64,000 nt of DNA, taken from Pseudescherichia sp031998825 (GTDB lineage Bacteria > Pseudomonadota > Gammaproteobacteria > Enterobacterales > Enterobacteriaceae). The stretch covers positions 7,619-71,618 of the forward strand of contig NZ_DAMACX010000023.1 of NCBI RefSeq assembly GCF_031998825.1, written 5' to 3'. The notes beneath the pieces were generated by a model. The model was not told the DNA's origin. It was given only the letters and a program-made list of their open reading frames with translations, and searched no databases. The translations under genes and the position numbers were made by a program. Positions within the stretch are counted from its first letter, which is position 1. Each line of letters starts with the position of its first letter. Of this stretch, positions 1 through 7,859 are shown in pieces.

Positions 1-359
1 TCCCAGGGTTGGCCAGAGACCGCCTGGATAGCCGCATCGCCCTCCAGGGTTGGATTATCTCGTGACCACTGCACCGCCTGCACGACGTTGGCCGGGTAGG
101 TAGCAGCCATTAATACCTGTGAGAGCAGCGGATCGGGGTAGAGCGCCACCGGCGCGACCCACTGATCGATCTGCGCCGAGGTGAAAGCGGGTTTCACTGC
201 CGTTGTGGTTATGGGCGCCATCTGGGGCTGGGCGGCGGCAGGCGCAGTCTGGACAGGCGCTTCAGGTGTGCGGCTTTTGACATACAGCACGCCCGAGGCG
301 GCAAATAGCCCGGCACTGCACACGAGAGCCAGCGCAGCGTATTTAAAGGGCAAGGTCAT
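1..359 (-). CDS. yacH: YacH, DUF3300 domain protein (partial, 3' end outside window)
   Basis: Only the first 119 or so codons lie in the window; the gene runs off the left edge. The start ATG is at 359 on the minus strand. The first 25-30 residues form a hydrophobic segment that could be a signal peptide or membrane anchor, followed by a Pro/Ala/Gln-rich linker. Then comes the start of a DUF3300 domain, recognisable by WVAPVALYPDPLLSQVLMA and the following ANVVQAVQWSRD. Function is unknown; the family is predicted to be envelope-located. In E. coli yacH sits next to acnB in the same divergent arrangement as here. Confidence 0.88.
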   Translation of the reverse strand, partial: MTLPFKYAALALVCSAGLFAASGVLYVKSRTPEAPVQTAPAAAQPQMAPITTTAVKPAFTSAQIDQWVAPVALYPDPLLSQVLMAATYPANVVQAVQWSRDNPTLEGDAAIQAVSGQPW

Positions 360-696
360 TTTATTTCTCCCGATTTCCACAGAAATCGCAGGGTCAGATA
401 TGACGTGAGTATGAAAGAGAAACGCGTAGATTTTTTGATTAATGTTGCGGAGGCAAAGGGCAAGCAAAAAAGCAGCTAAAAATCCCTCTAACGCGAGGGG
501 ATAAAGGGCATTAGTTGAACCTTAACGATTCAGCCAATATTTAATGTTGCTTTTTTGTAAACAGATTAACACCCCCCCTAAATCCTGATATGCTGCCCAA
601 GCGGTATCGGGCATTACCCTACAAACGACTGTTTCACAGGAGCGCGAAGAGATCGCCTGCCGCACTATGACAATGAGAGCGAGGAGAAATACCGTC
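360..696 (+). promoter_or_regulatory. yacH-acnB divergent intergenic region with candidate acnB promoter and CRP-like site
   Basis: This 337-bp stretch holds no convincing gene. Candidate acnB promoter: a TATGCT -10 at 589-594. Upstream is an imperfect CRP-like dyad TGTAA-N6-TAACA at 556-571, roughly where an activating site would lie; E. coli acnB is known to be CRP-activated. A long GC-poor segment (410-560) sits closer to yacH. The acnB ribosome binding site GAGGAG is at 681-686, 10 nt before the GTG start. Promoter assignment is inference from motif matching only. Confidence 0.4.
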
Positions 697-3294
697 GTGC
701 TAGAAGAATACCGTAAGCACGTAGCCGAACGTGCCGCCCAGGGAATTGTACCCAAGCCTGTAGATGCTACCCAAATGGCCGCACTGGTCGAGCTGCTGAA
801 AACCCCACCAGCGGGTGAAGAAGAGTTCTTGTTAGATCTGCTATCCAACCGTGTTCCGCCGGGCGTTGATGAAGCCGCATATGTTAAAGCGGGCTTCCTG
901 GCTGCTATCGTAAAAGGTGAAACCACCTCGCCGCTGATCTCTGCGGAAAAAGCCGTCGAGCTGCTCGGTACCATGCAGGGTGGTTACAACATCCATCCGC
1001 TCATTGAAGCACTGGACAACGACGCTCTGGCCCCGATTGCCGCGAAAGCGCTCTCCCACACGCTGCTGATGTTCGATAACTTCTACGACGTGGAAGAGAA
1101 AGCGAAAGCGGGCAACGCGCACGCCCAGCAGGTGATGCTCTCCTGGGCCAACGCGGAGTGGTTCCTGAGCCGTCCGCCGCTGGCTGAAAAAATTACCGTT
1201 ACCGTCTTTAAAGTGACCGGTGAAACCAATACCGATGACCTCTCTCCGGCACCGGATGCCTGGTCGCGCCCGGATATCCCGCTGCACGCCCTGGCGATGC
1301 TGAAAAATGCCCGTGAAGGCATTGAGCCGGACGTGGCGGGTGCCGTTGGCCCGATCAAACAGATCGAAGAGCTGAACAAAAAAGGCTTCCCGCTGGCCTA
1401 CGTCGGTGACGTGGTCGGTACCGGCTCCTCACGTAAATCCGCCACCAACTCGGTGCTGTGGTTTATGGGTGACGACATTCCAGCCGTGCCGAACAAACGC
1501 GGCGGTGGTCTGGTGCTGGGCGGTAAGATTGCGCCAATCTTCTTCAACACCATGGAAGATGCGGGCGCGCTGCCAATTGAAGTGGACGTGAACAACCTGA
1601 ACATGGGCGACGTCATCGACGTCTATCCGTTCAAAGGTGAAGTGCGCAACCACGAAACCGGCGAGCTGCTGGCTACCTTTGAACTGAAAACCGACGTGCT
1701 GATCGACGAAGTGCGCGCCGGGGGCCGTATTCCGCTGATTATCGGCCGTGGCCTGACCACTAAGGCGCGCGAAGCGCTGGGCCTGCCGCACAGCGACGTC
1801 TTCCGCAGCGCAAAACCGGTCGAGGCCAGCAACAAAGGCTTCTCGCTGGCGCAAAAAATGGTGGGCCGCGCCTGTGGCGTGACCGGTGTTCGCCCTGGCG
1901 AATACTGCGAACCGAAAATGACCTCGGTTGGCTCGCAGGACACCACCGGTCCGATGACCCGTGATGAACTGAAAGATCTGGCCTGCCTCGGCTTCTCCGC
2001 GGACCTGGTGATGCAGTCCTTCTGCCACACGGCGGCCTATCCGAAGCCGGTTGACGTGATGACGCACCATACGCTGCCAGACTTCATTATGAACCGCGGC
2101 GGTGTCTCCCTGCGTCCGGGCGATGGCATTATCCACTCCTGGCTGAACCGTATGCTGCTGCCGGACACCGTCGGCACCGGCGGTGACTCCCATACCCGCT
2201 TCCCGGTAGGGATCTCCTTCCCGGCAGGCTCGGGTCTGGTGGCGTTTGCCGCTGCGACCGGCGTTATGCCGCTGGATATGCCGGAGTCGGTGCTGGTGCG
2301 CTTCAAAGGCACCATGCAGCCGGGCATTACCCTGCGCGACCTGGTGCATGCTATTCCGCTGTACGCCATTCGTCAGGGGCTGCTGACCGTAGAGAAGAAA
2401 GGTAAGAAAAACATCTTCTCTGGCCGTATCCTCGAGATCGAAGGTCTGCCGGAGCTGAAAGTAGAGCAGGCGTTTGAGCTGGCCGATGCCTCCGCCGAGC
2501 GTTCTGCTGCGGGCTGTACCATCAAGCTGGATAAAGCGCCGATTACCGAGTACCTGACCTCTAACATCGTGCTGCTGAAGTGGATGATTGCGGAAGGCTA
2601 CGGCGATCGCCGTACCATCGAGCGCCGTATCCAGGGCATGGAGAAGTGGCTGGCGGATCCGCAGCTGCTGGAAGCCGATGCCGACGCCGAGTATGCGGCG
2701 GTGATCGAGATCGATCTGGCGGATATCAAAGAGCCGATCCTCTGCGCACCGAACGATCCGGATGACGCGCGTCTGCTCTCTGACGTGGCTGGTGAGAAGA
2801 TTGACGAAGTGTTTATCGGCTCGTGCATGACCAACATTGGTCACTTCCGCGCCGCCGGTAAGCTGCTGGACAGCCATAAAGGCCAGCTGCCGACCCGTCT
2901 GTGGGTCGCGCCGCCAACCCGTATGGATGCTGCCCAGCTGACGGAAGAGGGCTACTACAGCGTCTTCGGTAAGAGCGGGGCGCGTATTGAGATCCCGGGC
3001 TGCTCGCTGTGCATGGGTAACCAGGCGCGCGTGGCTGATGGTTCAACGGTAGTGTCGACCTCGACGCGTAACTTCCCGAACCGTCTGGGCACCGGCGCGA
3101 ACGTCTTCCTGGCATCTGCGGAGCTGGCTGCGGTCTCTTCACTGCTGGGTAAACTGCCGACCCCGGACGAGTATCAGATCTTCATGGCGCAGGTCGATAA
3201 GACGGCGGTGGATACCTATCGCTATCTGAACTTTGACCAGCTCGGCCAGTATACCGAAAAAGCCGACGGCGTGATCTTCCAGACCGCCGTGTAA
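697..3294 (+). CDS. acnB: Bifunctional aconitate hydratase 2 / 2-methylisocitrate dehydratase
   Basis: Cytoplasmic [4Fe-4S] enzyme of the TCA cycle that interconverts citrate and isocitrate and, in the methylcitrate pathway, handles 2-methylisocitrate. The GTG start at 697 follows GAGGAG and gives 865 residues, the length of E. coli AcnB; an upstream in-frame ATG at 667 would add 10 unrelated residues and is not preferred. The cluster ligands are visible as Cys710 (GSCMTN), Cys769 and Cys772 (PGCSLCMGN). The order is typical of AcnB: N-terminal HEAT-like domain, swivel domain (GTGSSRKSATNS), then catalytic domains. Apo-AcnB binds mRNA in E. coli. A strong terminator follows the gene. Confidence 0.98.
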   Translation: MLEEYRKHVAERAAQGIVPKPVDATQMAALVELLKTPPAGEEEFLLDLLSNRVPPGVDEAAYVKAGFLAAIVKGETTSPLISAEKAVELLGTMQGGYNIHPLIEALDNDALAPIAAKALSHTLLMFDNFYDVEEKAKAGNAHAQQVMLSWANAEWFLSRPPLAEKITVTVFKVTGETNTDDLSPAPDAWSRPDIPLHALAMLKNAREGIEPDVAGAVGPIKQIEELNKKGFPLAYVGDVVGTGSSRKSATNSVLWFMGDDIPAVPNKRGGGLVLGGKIAPIFFNTMEDAGALPIEVDVNNLNMGDVIDVYPFKGEVRNHETGELLATFELKTDVLIDEVRAGGRIPLIIGRGLTTKAREALGLPHSDVFRSAKPVEASNKGFSLAQKMVGRACGVTGVRPGEYCEPKMTSVGSQDTTGPMTRDELKDLACLGFSADLVMQSFCHTAAYPKPVDVMTHHTLPDFIMNRGGVSLRPGDGIIHSWLNRMLLPDTVGTGGDSHTRFPVGISFPAGSGLVAFAAATGVMPLDMPESVLVRFKGTMQPGITLRDLVHAIPLYAIRQGLLTVEKKGKKNIFSGRILEIEGLPELKVEQAFELADASAERSAAGCTIKLDKAPITEYLTSNIVLLKWMIAEGYGDRRTIERRIQGMEKWLADPQLLEADADAEYAAVIEIDLADIKEPILCAPNDPDDARLLSDVAGEKIDEVFIGSCMTNIGHFRAAGKLLDSHKGQLPTRLWVAPPTRMDAAQLTEEGYYSVFGKSGARIEIPGCSLCMGNQARVADGSTVVSTSTRNFPNRLGTGANVFLASAELAAVSSLLGKLPTPDEYQIFMAQVDKTAVDTYRYLNFDQLGQYTEKADGVIFQTAV

Positions 3295-3302
3295 GTAAGA
3301 CC

Positions 3303-3328
3303 AGGCCGGGCGAGTTTGCCCGGCCTTT
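3303..3328 (+). terminator. Intrinsic terminator after acnB
   Basis: A perfect 9-bp GC-rich stem (3303-3311 with 3318-3326) and 6-nt loop begin 8 bases after the acnB stop and are followed by only a short T run. The site separates acnB from the convergent darG. Confidence 0.75.
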
Positions 3329-3359
3329 AACTATTCCCGCCCAGTAAAGTTTGCTGTTT

Positions 3360-4427
3360 TCAAAAGTACACTTCCATTACACGATTAATGGCAAGTTGTA
3401 GACTCCTATCATCAAATACTCTTAGCTTGCGGTTGGCCCAGTGTCTACCAGCAGGCCAGCGCTGTAAGGCCTCTTTTACCGATACTACCGTAGGCTGACA
3501 TTCATCATGGGTTAGCAGCCAGTCAACGGTTGCCAGCAGTTCCAGACCGAACGGAGATTCAAAACCATCAATTAGCCGGGTAACCTGCTCCAGCGCCGGT
3601 AGCCACTCCTTAGCCTCACTCTTAAGCCAGGCATTAACGTAATCTTTCTCTTGATCGTTAAACCAGATAACGTCCAGGGGCTGGCTATCAGGAATGCGTT
3701 TTTCTGCTTTCAGATAGGTTCCATCCAGCGTATTGAGTAGATGGGTAAGATTATGTGCATATGGACCATAGTTGTGCGCTTTAAATCGTAACTTTAACTC
3801 GTTACTAAGATGATGCTGGTCAGCCGCACGCTGTAGGAACCAGGCCAGCTTCTGGATTTCTAACAGGCTACACTCTATTCCCAATACCCAATAACGACGT
3901 ACTAATTCAGCAATTACTGCCCTGGCGGGAGTAAGCTTTTTTACGCCGGTACTCTTCGCTATGTTCTGGTATTTTTCCGTTGGCTCATAAATAAAGATTT
4001 CCGTGTCCTGAAGATCGCTGAAAGCGGATACAATACGTATCCGCACCTCTTCCCATGCAAGTCCGCCATTGCCAGCACCCAATGGGGGGATAGCAATGGA
4101 CTTTACCTCTTCCGTAACCAGAAAACGGTGTAAGTCTTGCAAACCCTCTTCAATCCACTCCATGCGAGAATCGGCACGCCAGTGCTGTTTAGTAGGAAAG
4201 TTGACAATCCACCGTGGACCCATCAGCTCGCTAGTTTCGGTAATAAACATTTTGCCGGTCATGACCTGCTGGTGTTTACAGGCGAGAGCATAGGCTTTCA
4301 TATTCTCAGGAAAGCGCTCTTTAAACATCAGTGCGATACCTTTGCCCATCACACCGACAGTATTGACCGTGTTCACCAGCGCATCTACGGGTGCATCCAG
4401 TAAATTACCTTGGGTAAATGTGATCAT
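3360..4427 (-). CDS. darG: DarG macro-domain antitoxin (DNA ADP-ribosyl glycohydrolase)
   Basis: Antitoxin of a DarTG module, 355 residues. Residues 1 to about 150 are a macro domain with the binding-loop signatures GNLLDAPVDALVNTVNTVG, GVMGKGIAL and PPLGAGNGGL; in this family the domain removes ADP-ribose from DNA bases modified by DarT. Residues from about 165 to 355 form the second domain, which in DarG proteins neutralises DarT by direct binding. The start ATG overlaps the darT stop by 4 bp (ATGA), so the two are translationally coupled. Base composition is visibly more AT-rich than the flanking acnB and speDE genes. E. coli K-12 has no gene here. Family identity is strong; activity is inferred. 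Confidence 0.93.
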   Translation of the reverse strand: MITFTQGNLLDAPVDALVNTVNTVGVMGKGIALMFKERFPENMKAYALACKHQQVMTGKMFITETSELMGPRWIVNFPTKQHWRADSRMEWIEEGLQDLHRFLVTEEVKSIAIPPLGAGNGGLAWEEVRIRIVSAFSDLQDTEIFIYEPTEKYQNIAKSTGVKKLTPARAVIAELVRRYWVLGIECSLLEIQKLAWFLQRAADQHHLSNELKLRFKAHNYGPYAHNLTHLLNTLDGTYLKAEKRIPDSQPLDVIWFNDQEKDYVNAWLKSEAKEWLPALEQVTRLIDGFESPFGLELLATVDWLLTHDECQPTVVSVKEALQRWPAGRHWANRKLRVFDDRSLQLAINRVMEVYF

Positions 4428-5080
4428 GGGAAATACCAGCTAGTTCGAGTATAAACGGGCATTGTCACATTACGTTGTGACAACCATTGCTCTAATTGTA
4501 ACTTGACGTCGTTACTGTAACAAACCATGCCGTTTAGAAGCGTTATTGGACAATACTGCCAGATCAATGCTTCGGCCTGATAACGCTCAAATTTTCCGGG
4601 ATCGTCCGGATCGCGGCGGAAATCCCTTGTCTGTAAAATAGGCCAGTCGATCCCGTTCAGATAGGCCAGATCTGTATAGTAATTGGCCCAGCTATAGTAA
4701 GCGTGGCTGTCAGTAAATACGAAAGGCACATCATATTCGGCTATGTCATGTAAGCTGCTAACGAGTATGACAATTTCGTCATTAGGGCGTTGGGTAATAC
4801 CACCGCGACCGCTATAAATATTCATGAGCATCGGAGAGAAGGGCGTAAAGTAGAACGGCACATAATCATGTAATACGCCGCCCATACCGACAGGCACCAG
4901 ATGCCCTGCACGTTTGCTGATAAGCTCAGGATTACCAATAGTAACCCAGTTATCTGCTTGAGCTGGACTATTACCGCAGTGCAACCCGTTATCCAGTATC
5001 CACGGAATATTATCCCGATGTACAATGCGCCAGATCAGTGCCTTTTGCGGATTAAGGCTGGCGCTGTAGTCAAAAGACAT
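4424..5080 (-). CDS. darT: DarT DNA ADP-ribosyltransferase toxin (DUF4433)
   Basis: Toxin of the DarTG pair, 218 residues. DarT transfers ADP-ribose from NAD+ to a base in single-stranded DNA, blocking replication; DarTG systems act as toxin-antitoxin and anti-phage modules. The sequence starts MSFDYSASLNPQKALIWRI and carries the DUF4433 features: the His/Arg NAD-binding region (IVHRDNIPWIL), the HDYVPFYFTP segment, and the Glu170 region FERYQAEALIW that aligns with the catalytic Glu of the family. It closely resembles DarT of enteropathogenic E. coli, so a DarT2 (thymidine-modifying) type is likely but not proven. It is the first gene of the operon and is followed by darG with a 4-bp overlap. 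Confidence 0.92.
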   Translation of the reverse strand: MSFDYSASLNPQKALIWRIVHRDNIPWILDNGLHCGNSPAQADNWVTIGNPELISKRAGHLVPVGMGGVLHDYVPFYFTPFSPMLMNIYSGRGGITQRPNDEIVILVSSLHDIAEYDVPFVFTDSHAYYSWANYYTDLAYLNGIDWPILQTRDFRRDPDDPGKFERYQAEALIWQYCPITLLNGMVCYSNDVKLQLEQWLSQRNVTMPVYTRTSWYFP

Positions 5081-5272
5081 AAGTTTCCCTCTTAAGTAAG
5101 CCTCCCGGTTAGCAATCGTATGATACGCTGTCTACGCAAATGCGTTTTGCGCATCAGCCACATCGTTGTTGACTGTAACGTCAGCTTTTATTTCTCATCC
5201 TTCTCCCCGCTACGCTGTTTTTCTTCTCCACGACTGCGATAATTACCCTATTGCGGATGTGAGGAAAAAAAC
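5081..5272. promoter_or_regulatory. darTG / yacL divergent promoter region with inverted repeats
   Basis: This 192-bp spacer must carry the darTG promoter (minus) and the yacL promoter (plus). It holds two short inverted repeats close together: the palindrome CGTATGATACG around 5117-5127 and ATGCG-TTTTG-CGCAT around 5140-5154. They sit about 40-75 bp ahead of the darT start, where an operator could lie. An AGAGGGAAA ribosome binding site precedes darT and GAGGAAAAAA precedes yacL. No regulator is encoded next to the module. The operator role is inference. Confidence 0.35.
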
Positions 5273-5635
5273 ATGGATTACGAATTCTTACGCGACATCA
5301 CGGGCCAGGTGAAAGTGCGCATGTCGATGGGCCACGAGGTGGTCGGACACTGGTTTAATGAAGAGGTGAAAGAGAATCTGGCCCTGCTGGATGAGGTGGA
5401 GCAGGCAGCAAAAACCGTCAAGGGTAGCGAGCGCCAGTGGCAGCGAATTGGCCATGAATACACGCTCTGGATGGATGGCGAAGAGGTCATCATCCGCGCT
5501 AACCAGCTGGAGTTTTCCGGGGATGAGATTGAAGAGGGAATGAGCTACTACGACGAAGAGAGCCTGTCGCTGTGCGGCGTCGAGGATTTTCTCCAGGTCG
5601 TTACGGCATACCGTAAATTTATTCAGCAGAAGTAA
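5273..5635 (+). CDS. yacL: YacL, UPF0231 family protein
   Basis: Small acidic cytoplasmic protein of 120 residues, the same length as E. coli YacL. It begins MDYEFLRDITGQVKVRMSMG and is conserved throughout, with no membrane segment or signal peptide. Molecular function is not established. In E. coli it lies directly downstream of acnB; here darTG separates the two, which makes yacL a useful boundary marker for that insertion. The gene is convergent with speD, with a short hairpin near 5656-5673 between them. Confidence 0.93.
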   Translation: MDYEFLRDITGQVKVRMSMGHEVVGHWFNEEVKENLALLDEVEQAAKTVKGSERQWQRIGHEYTLWMDGEEVIIRANQLEFSGDEIEEGMSYYDEESLSLCGVEDFLQVVTAYRKFIQQK

Positions 5636-5685
5636 CGTGGTTTAAAAAGATTGTCGGAGCGTCCCTGCTCCGGCTTCAGCCGTGA

Positions 5686-6480
5686 TTACACGGCGGGAAT
5701 ATTGCGCGCGTAGTAGATCTCGCGCATCTCTTTCCACAGCGATTCGGTAATGGCCTCCCGCTCTTCGGCGGTAAGATCTTCCGGGCGGGTGTGGAACATA
5801 TAGTGCTTCAGGTCGAACTCCTTCAGCATCATCTTGGTATGGAAGATGTTCTCCTGATAGACGTTCACGTCCACCATGTCATACAGCGCCTTCATATCCT
5901 CAGAGAGGAAGTTCTGAATAGAGTTGATCTCATGGTCGATAAAGTGCTTCATGCCGTTGATATCACGAGTAAAGCCGCGCACGCGGTAGTCAACGGTGAC
6001 GATGTCCGACTCAAGCTGGTGGATCAGGTAGTTCAGCGCCTTCAGCGGGGAGATGACGCCGCAGGTTGAGACCTCAATGTCGGCACGGAAGGTGCACAGG
6101 CCGCCTTCAGGGTGGCTCTCCGGATAGGTGTGCACGCAGATGTGGCTCTTATCGAGGTGGGCCACCACCGTCTCCGGCAGCGGGCCGGGGTGGGCGGTTT
6201 TATCAATCAGGGTTGGATCGACCGGCTCTTCGCTCACCAGAATGGTCACGCTGGCCCCCTGCGGCTCGTAGTCCTGGCGGGCAACGTTGAGAATGTTTGC
6301 GCCAATGATTGAGCAGGTCTCGGTGAGGATCTCCGTCAGGCGGTTGGCGTTATAGAGTTCGTCGATATAGGCAATATAGCCGTCACGCTCTTCGGCGGTT
6401 TTGGCATAACAGATATCGTAGATACAAAAACTCAGGCTTTTGGTCAGGTTGTTAAAGCCATGCAGTTTCAGCTTTTTCAA
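5686..6480 (-). CDS. speD: S-adenosylmethionine decarboxylase proenzyme
   Basis: Makes decarboxylated SAM, the aminopropyl donor for spermidine synthase. It is a pyruvoyl enzyme: the proenzyme self-cleaves between Lys111 and Ser112 (HLDKSHICVH), and Ser112 becomes the pyruvoyl group. At 264 residues it matches E. coli SpeD. Translation starts at a TTG (6480) that overlaps the speE stop codon as TTGA, so the pair is translationally coupled. An ATG two bases earlier in another frame (the ATGA within speE) would not give SpeD. The AGGAGG-like site lies just upstream within the speE end. Confidence 0.97.
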   Translation of the reverse strand: MKKLKLHGFNNLTKSLSFCIYDICYAKTAEERDGYIAYIDELYNANRLTEILTETCSIIGANILNVARQDYEPQGASVTILVSEEPVDPTLIDKTAHPGPLPETVVAHLDKSHICVHTYPESHPEGGLCTFRADIEVSTCGVISPLKALNYLIHQLESDIVTVDYRVRGFTRDINGMKHFIDHEINSIQNFLSEDMKALYDMVDVNVYQENIFHTKMMLKEFDLKHYMFHTRPEDLTAEEREAITESLWKEMREIYYARNIPAV

Positions 6481-7349
6481 TTTTCATCACCTCCTGAGGA
6501 GAGCGCGTCTAACAGATATTGTGGCAGGGCGAAGGATGCCGTATGAATGGCCGGGTTGTAGTAGCGGCAGGTCAGGGCCGCGTTGTGGAAGCGGGCCTGA
6601 ATAATCTCGGTGGAGAGATTGCGCAGGATCTCGTTGTCCGTCGCCCAGGCGAAAGTCATGATGCCGCCGTAGTAGGTAGGCACCGCCGCCTGGTAGAAGC
6701 TGACGTCGCTAAAGTAGTGGCTCAGCTTCTTGTGGCTGCCTACTGCCTCATCCTGCTGCAGGAAGCTTACGCCGTTCTGGGCAACGAAGATCCCACCCGG
6801 ATTCAGACAGCGCTTGCAGCCGGCGTAGAAGTCGGAGGTAAACAGGCTCTCACCCGGCCCCACCGGATCGGTGCAGTCGGAGATGATCACGTCAAAGGTT
6901 TGCGCGGTCTGGTTGACAAAGTTGACGCCGTCGTCAATCACCAGCGTAAAGCGCGGATCGTCGTAGCTGCCCGCGTTGTGATTCGGCAGATACTGGCGGC
7001 AGAATGACACCACCCCTTCGTCGATCTCCACCATGGTGATGGTTTCAACGTTTTTATGCCGGCTCACTTCGCGCAGCATTGCGCCGTCGCCGCCGCCGAT
7101 GATCAGCACGTGCTTCGCCTGGCCATGAGCCAGCAGCGGAACGTGGGTCATCATTTCGTGATAGATAAACTCGTCACGCTCGGTGGTCTGGACAACGCCG
7201 TCCAGCGCCATGACGCGGCCAAAGGCGGCGTTTTCAAAGATGATCAGATCCTGGTGATCGGTCTTTTCGTGATAGAGCACGTTATCAACGGCAAAGTACT
7301 GACCAAACTGGTCATGCAGCGTTTCATGCCACGGGCGGGTATCAGCCAT
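6477..7349 (-). CDS. speE: Spermidine synthase (polyamine aminopropyltransferase)
   Basis: Transfers the aminopropyl group of decarboxylated SAM to putrescine, giving spermidine. The start ATG at 7349 (MADTRPWHETLHDQFGQYF) follows a strong GAAGGAGG site; longer in-frame starts up to 7394 are not supported. It has about 290 residues against 288 in E. coli. The nucleotide-binding loop GGGDGAMLREV (85-95) and the catalytic Asp158 in SDCTDPVG are present. It is the first gene of the speE-speD operon. Confidence 0.97.
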   Translation of the reverse strand: MADTRPWHETLHDQFGQYFAVDNVLYHEKTDHQDLIIFENAAFGRVMALDGVVQTTERDEFIYHEMMTHVPLLAHGQAKHVLIIGGGDGAMLREVSRHKNVETITMVEIDEGVVSFCRQYLPNHNAGSYDDPRFTLVIDDGVNFVNQTAQTFDVIISDCTDPVGPGESLFTSDFYAGCKRCLNPGGIFVAQNGVSFLQQDEAVGSHKKLSHYFSDVSFYQAAVPTYYGGIMTFAWATDNEILRNLSTEIIQARFHNAALTCRYYNPAIHTASFALPQYLLDALSSGGDEN

Positions 7350-7401
7350 GCATCCTCCTTCGTTAACATCCACACAAAATGGGCGCAACATCATAGCTAA
7401 C

Positions 7402-7425
7402 TATAGCCGCTGATGCACGGCTATA
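7402..7425. terminator. Hairpin between yacC and speE
   Basis: Perfect 8-bp stem (7402-7409 with 7418-7425) with an 8-nt loop, downstream of yacC and upstream of the speE ribosome binding site. There is no clear U tract, so it may be a weak terminator or a transcript-stabilising hairpin. Confidence 0.4.
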
Positions 7426-7451
7426 ACTTCAGCAGGGGAGGCGGGTTTACT

Positions 7452-7802
7452 TTACTTGACGTAGGCCAGCAGGCTGAGGGAGTCCCGGGCCAGCGCTTTG
7501 CATTTTTTGGCAACCGGAATGCCGATGCCGCTAAGATCGCGATAGCTGTCCTCGCCGAGGGATTTCATATCAAAGGTGTCGTAGTTGCTCAGATCCCACT
7601 GGTTCTGCTGGGCAAAGAAGACCAGCGCCCGGCGGATCTGGCCATTCGGTAGATTCTGGTAACCACAGTCGTTTTTCAGAAACACGAAAACTGCCGTAAG
7701 ATCGGCCATGTCCTCCGCTTCAGACTCGCTGAGCGCATAACTATTTGCTGACATCGCCAGCAGGCTGGTGAACACAACGGTTCTGAAAAACGTCTTCATC
7801 AA
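7452..7802 (-). CDS. yacC: YacC, small exported pilotin-like protein
   Basis: Exported protein of 116 residues with a typical Sec signal peptide (basic start MMKTFFR, hydrophobic core, probable cleavage after NSYA near residue 23). The remainder contains two Cys (NDCGYQN and KKCKAL) that could form a disulfide. It resembles E. coli YacC, which is related to the PulS/OutS pilotins of type II secretion; no secretion genes are nearby, so the role here is unknown. Two adjacent start codons (7802 or 7799) are possible. The tnpB element lies immediately upstream, so its promoter may be altered by the insertion. Confidence 0.85.
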   Translation of the reverse strand: MMKTFFRTVVFTSLLAMSANSYALSESEAEDMADLTAVFVFLKNDCGYQNLPNGQIRRALVFFAQQNQWDLSNYDTFDMKSLGEDSYRDLSGIGIPVAKKCKALARDSLSLLAYVK

Positions 7803-7859
7803 ATTGCCCCCTGGAGACCTCGCCCGGTTGGGCGGGGAGGAAAGGGGATGCTAAACAAT

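Noticed and set aside
1429..2877. 482-residue open frame on the minus strand inside acnB
   Set aside because: It is fully antisense to a well-recognised gene, its composition (His/Gln/Arg-rich) is that of a mirror frame of GC-rich coding DNA, and it has no start signal.
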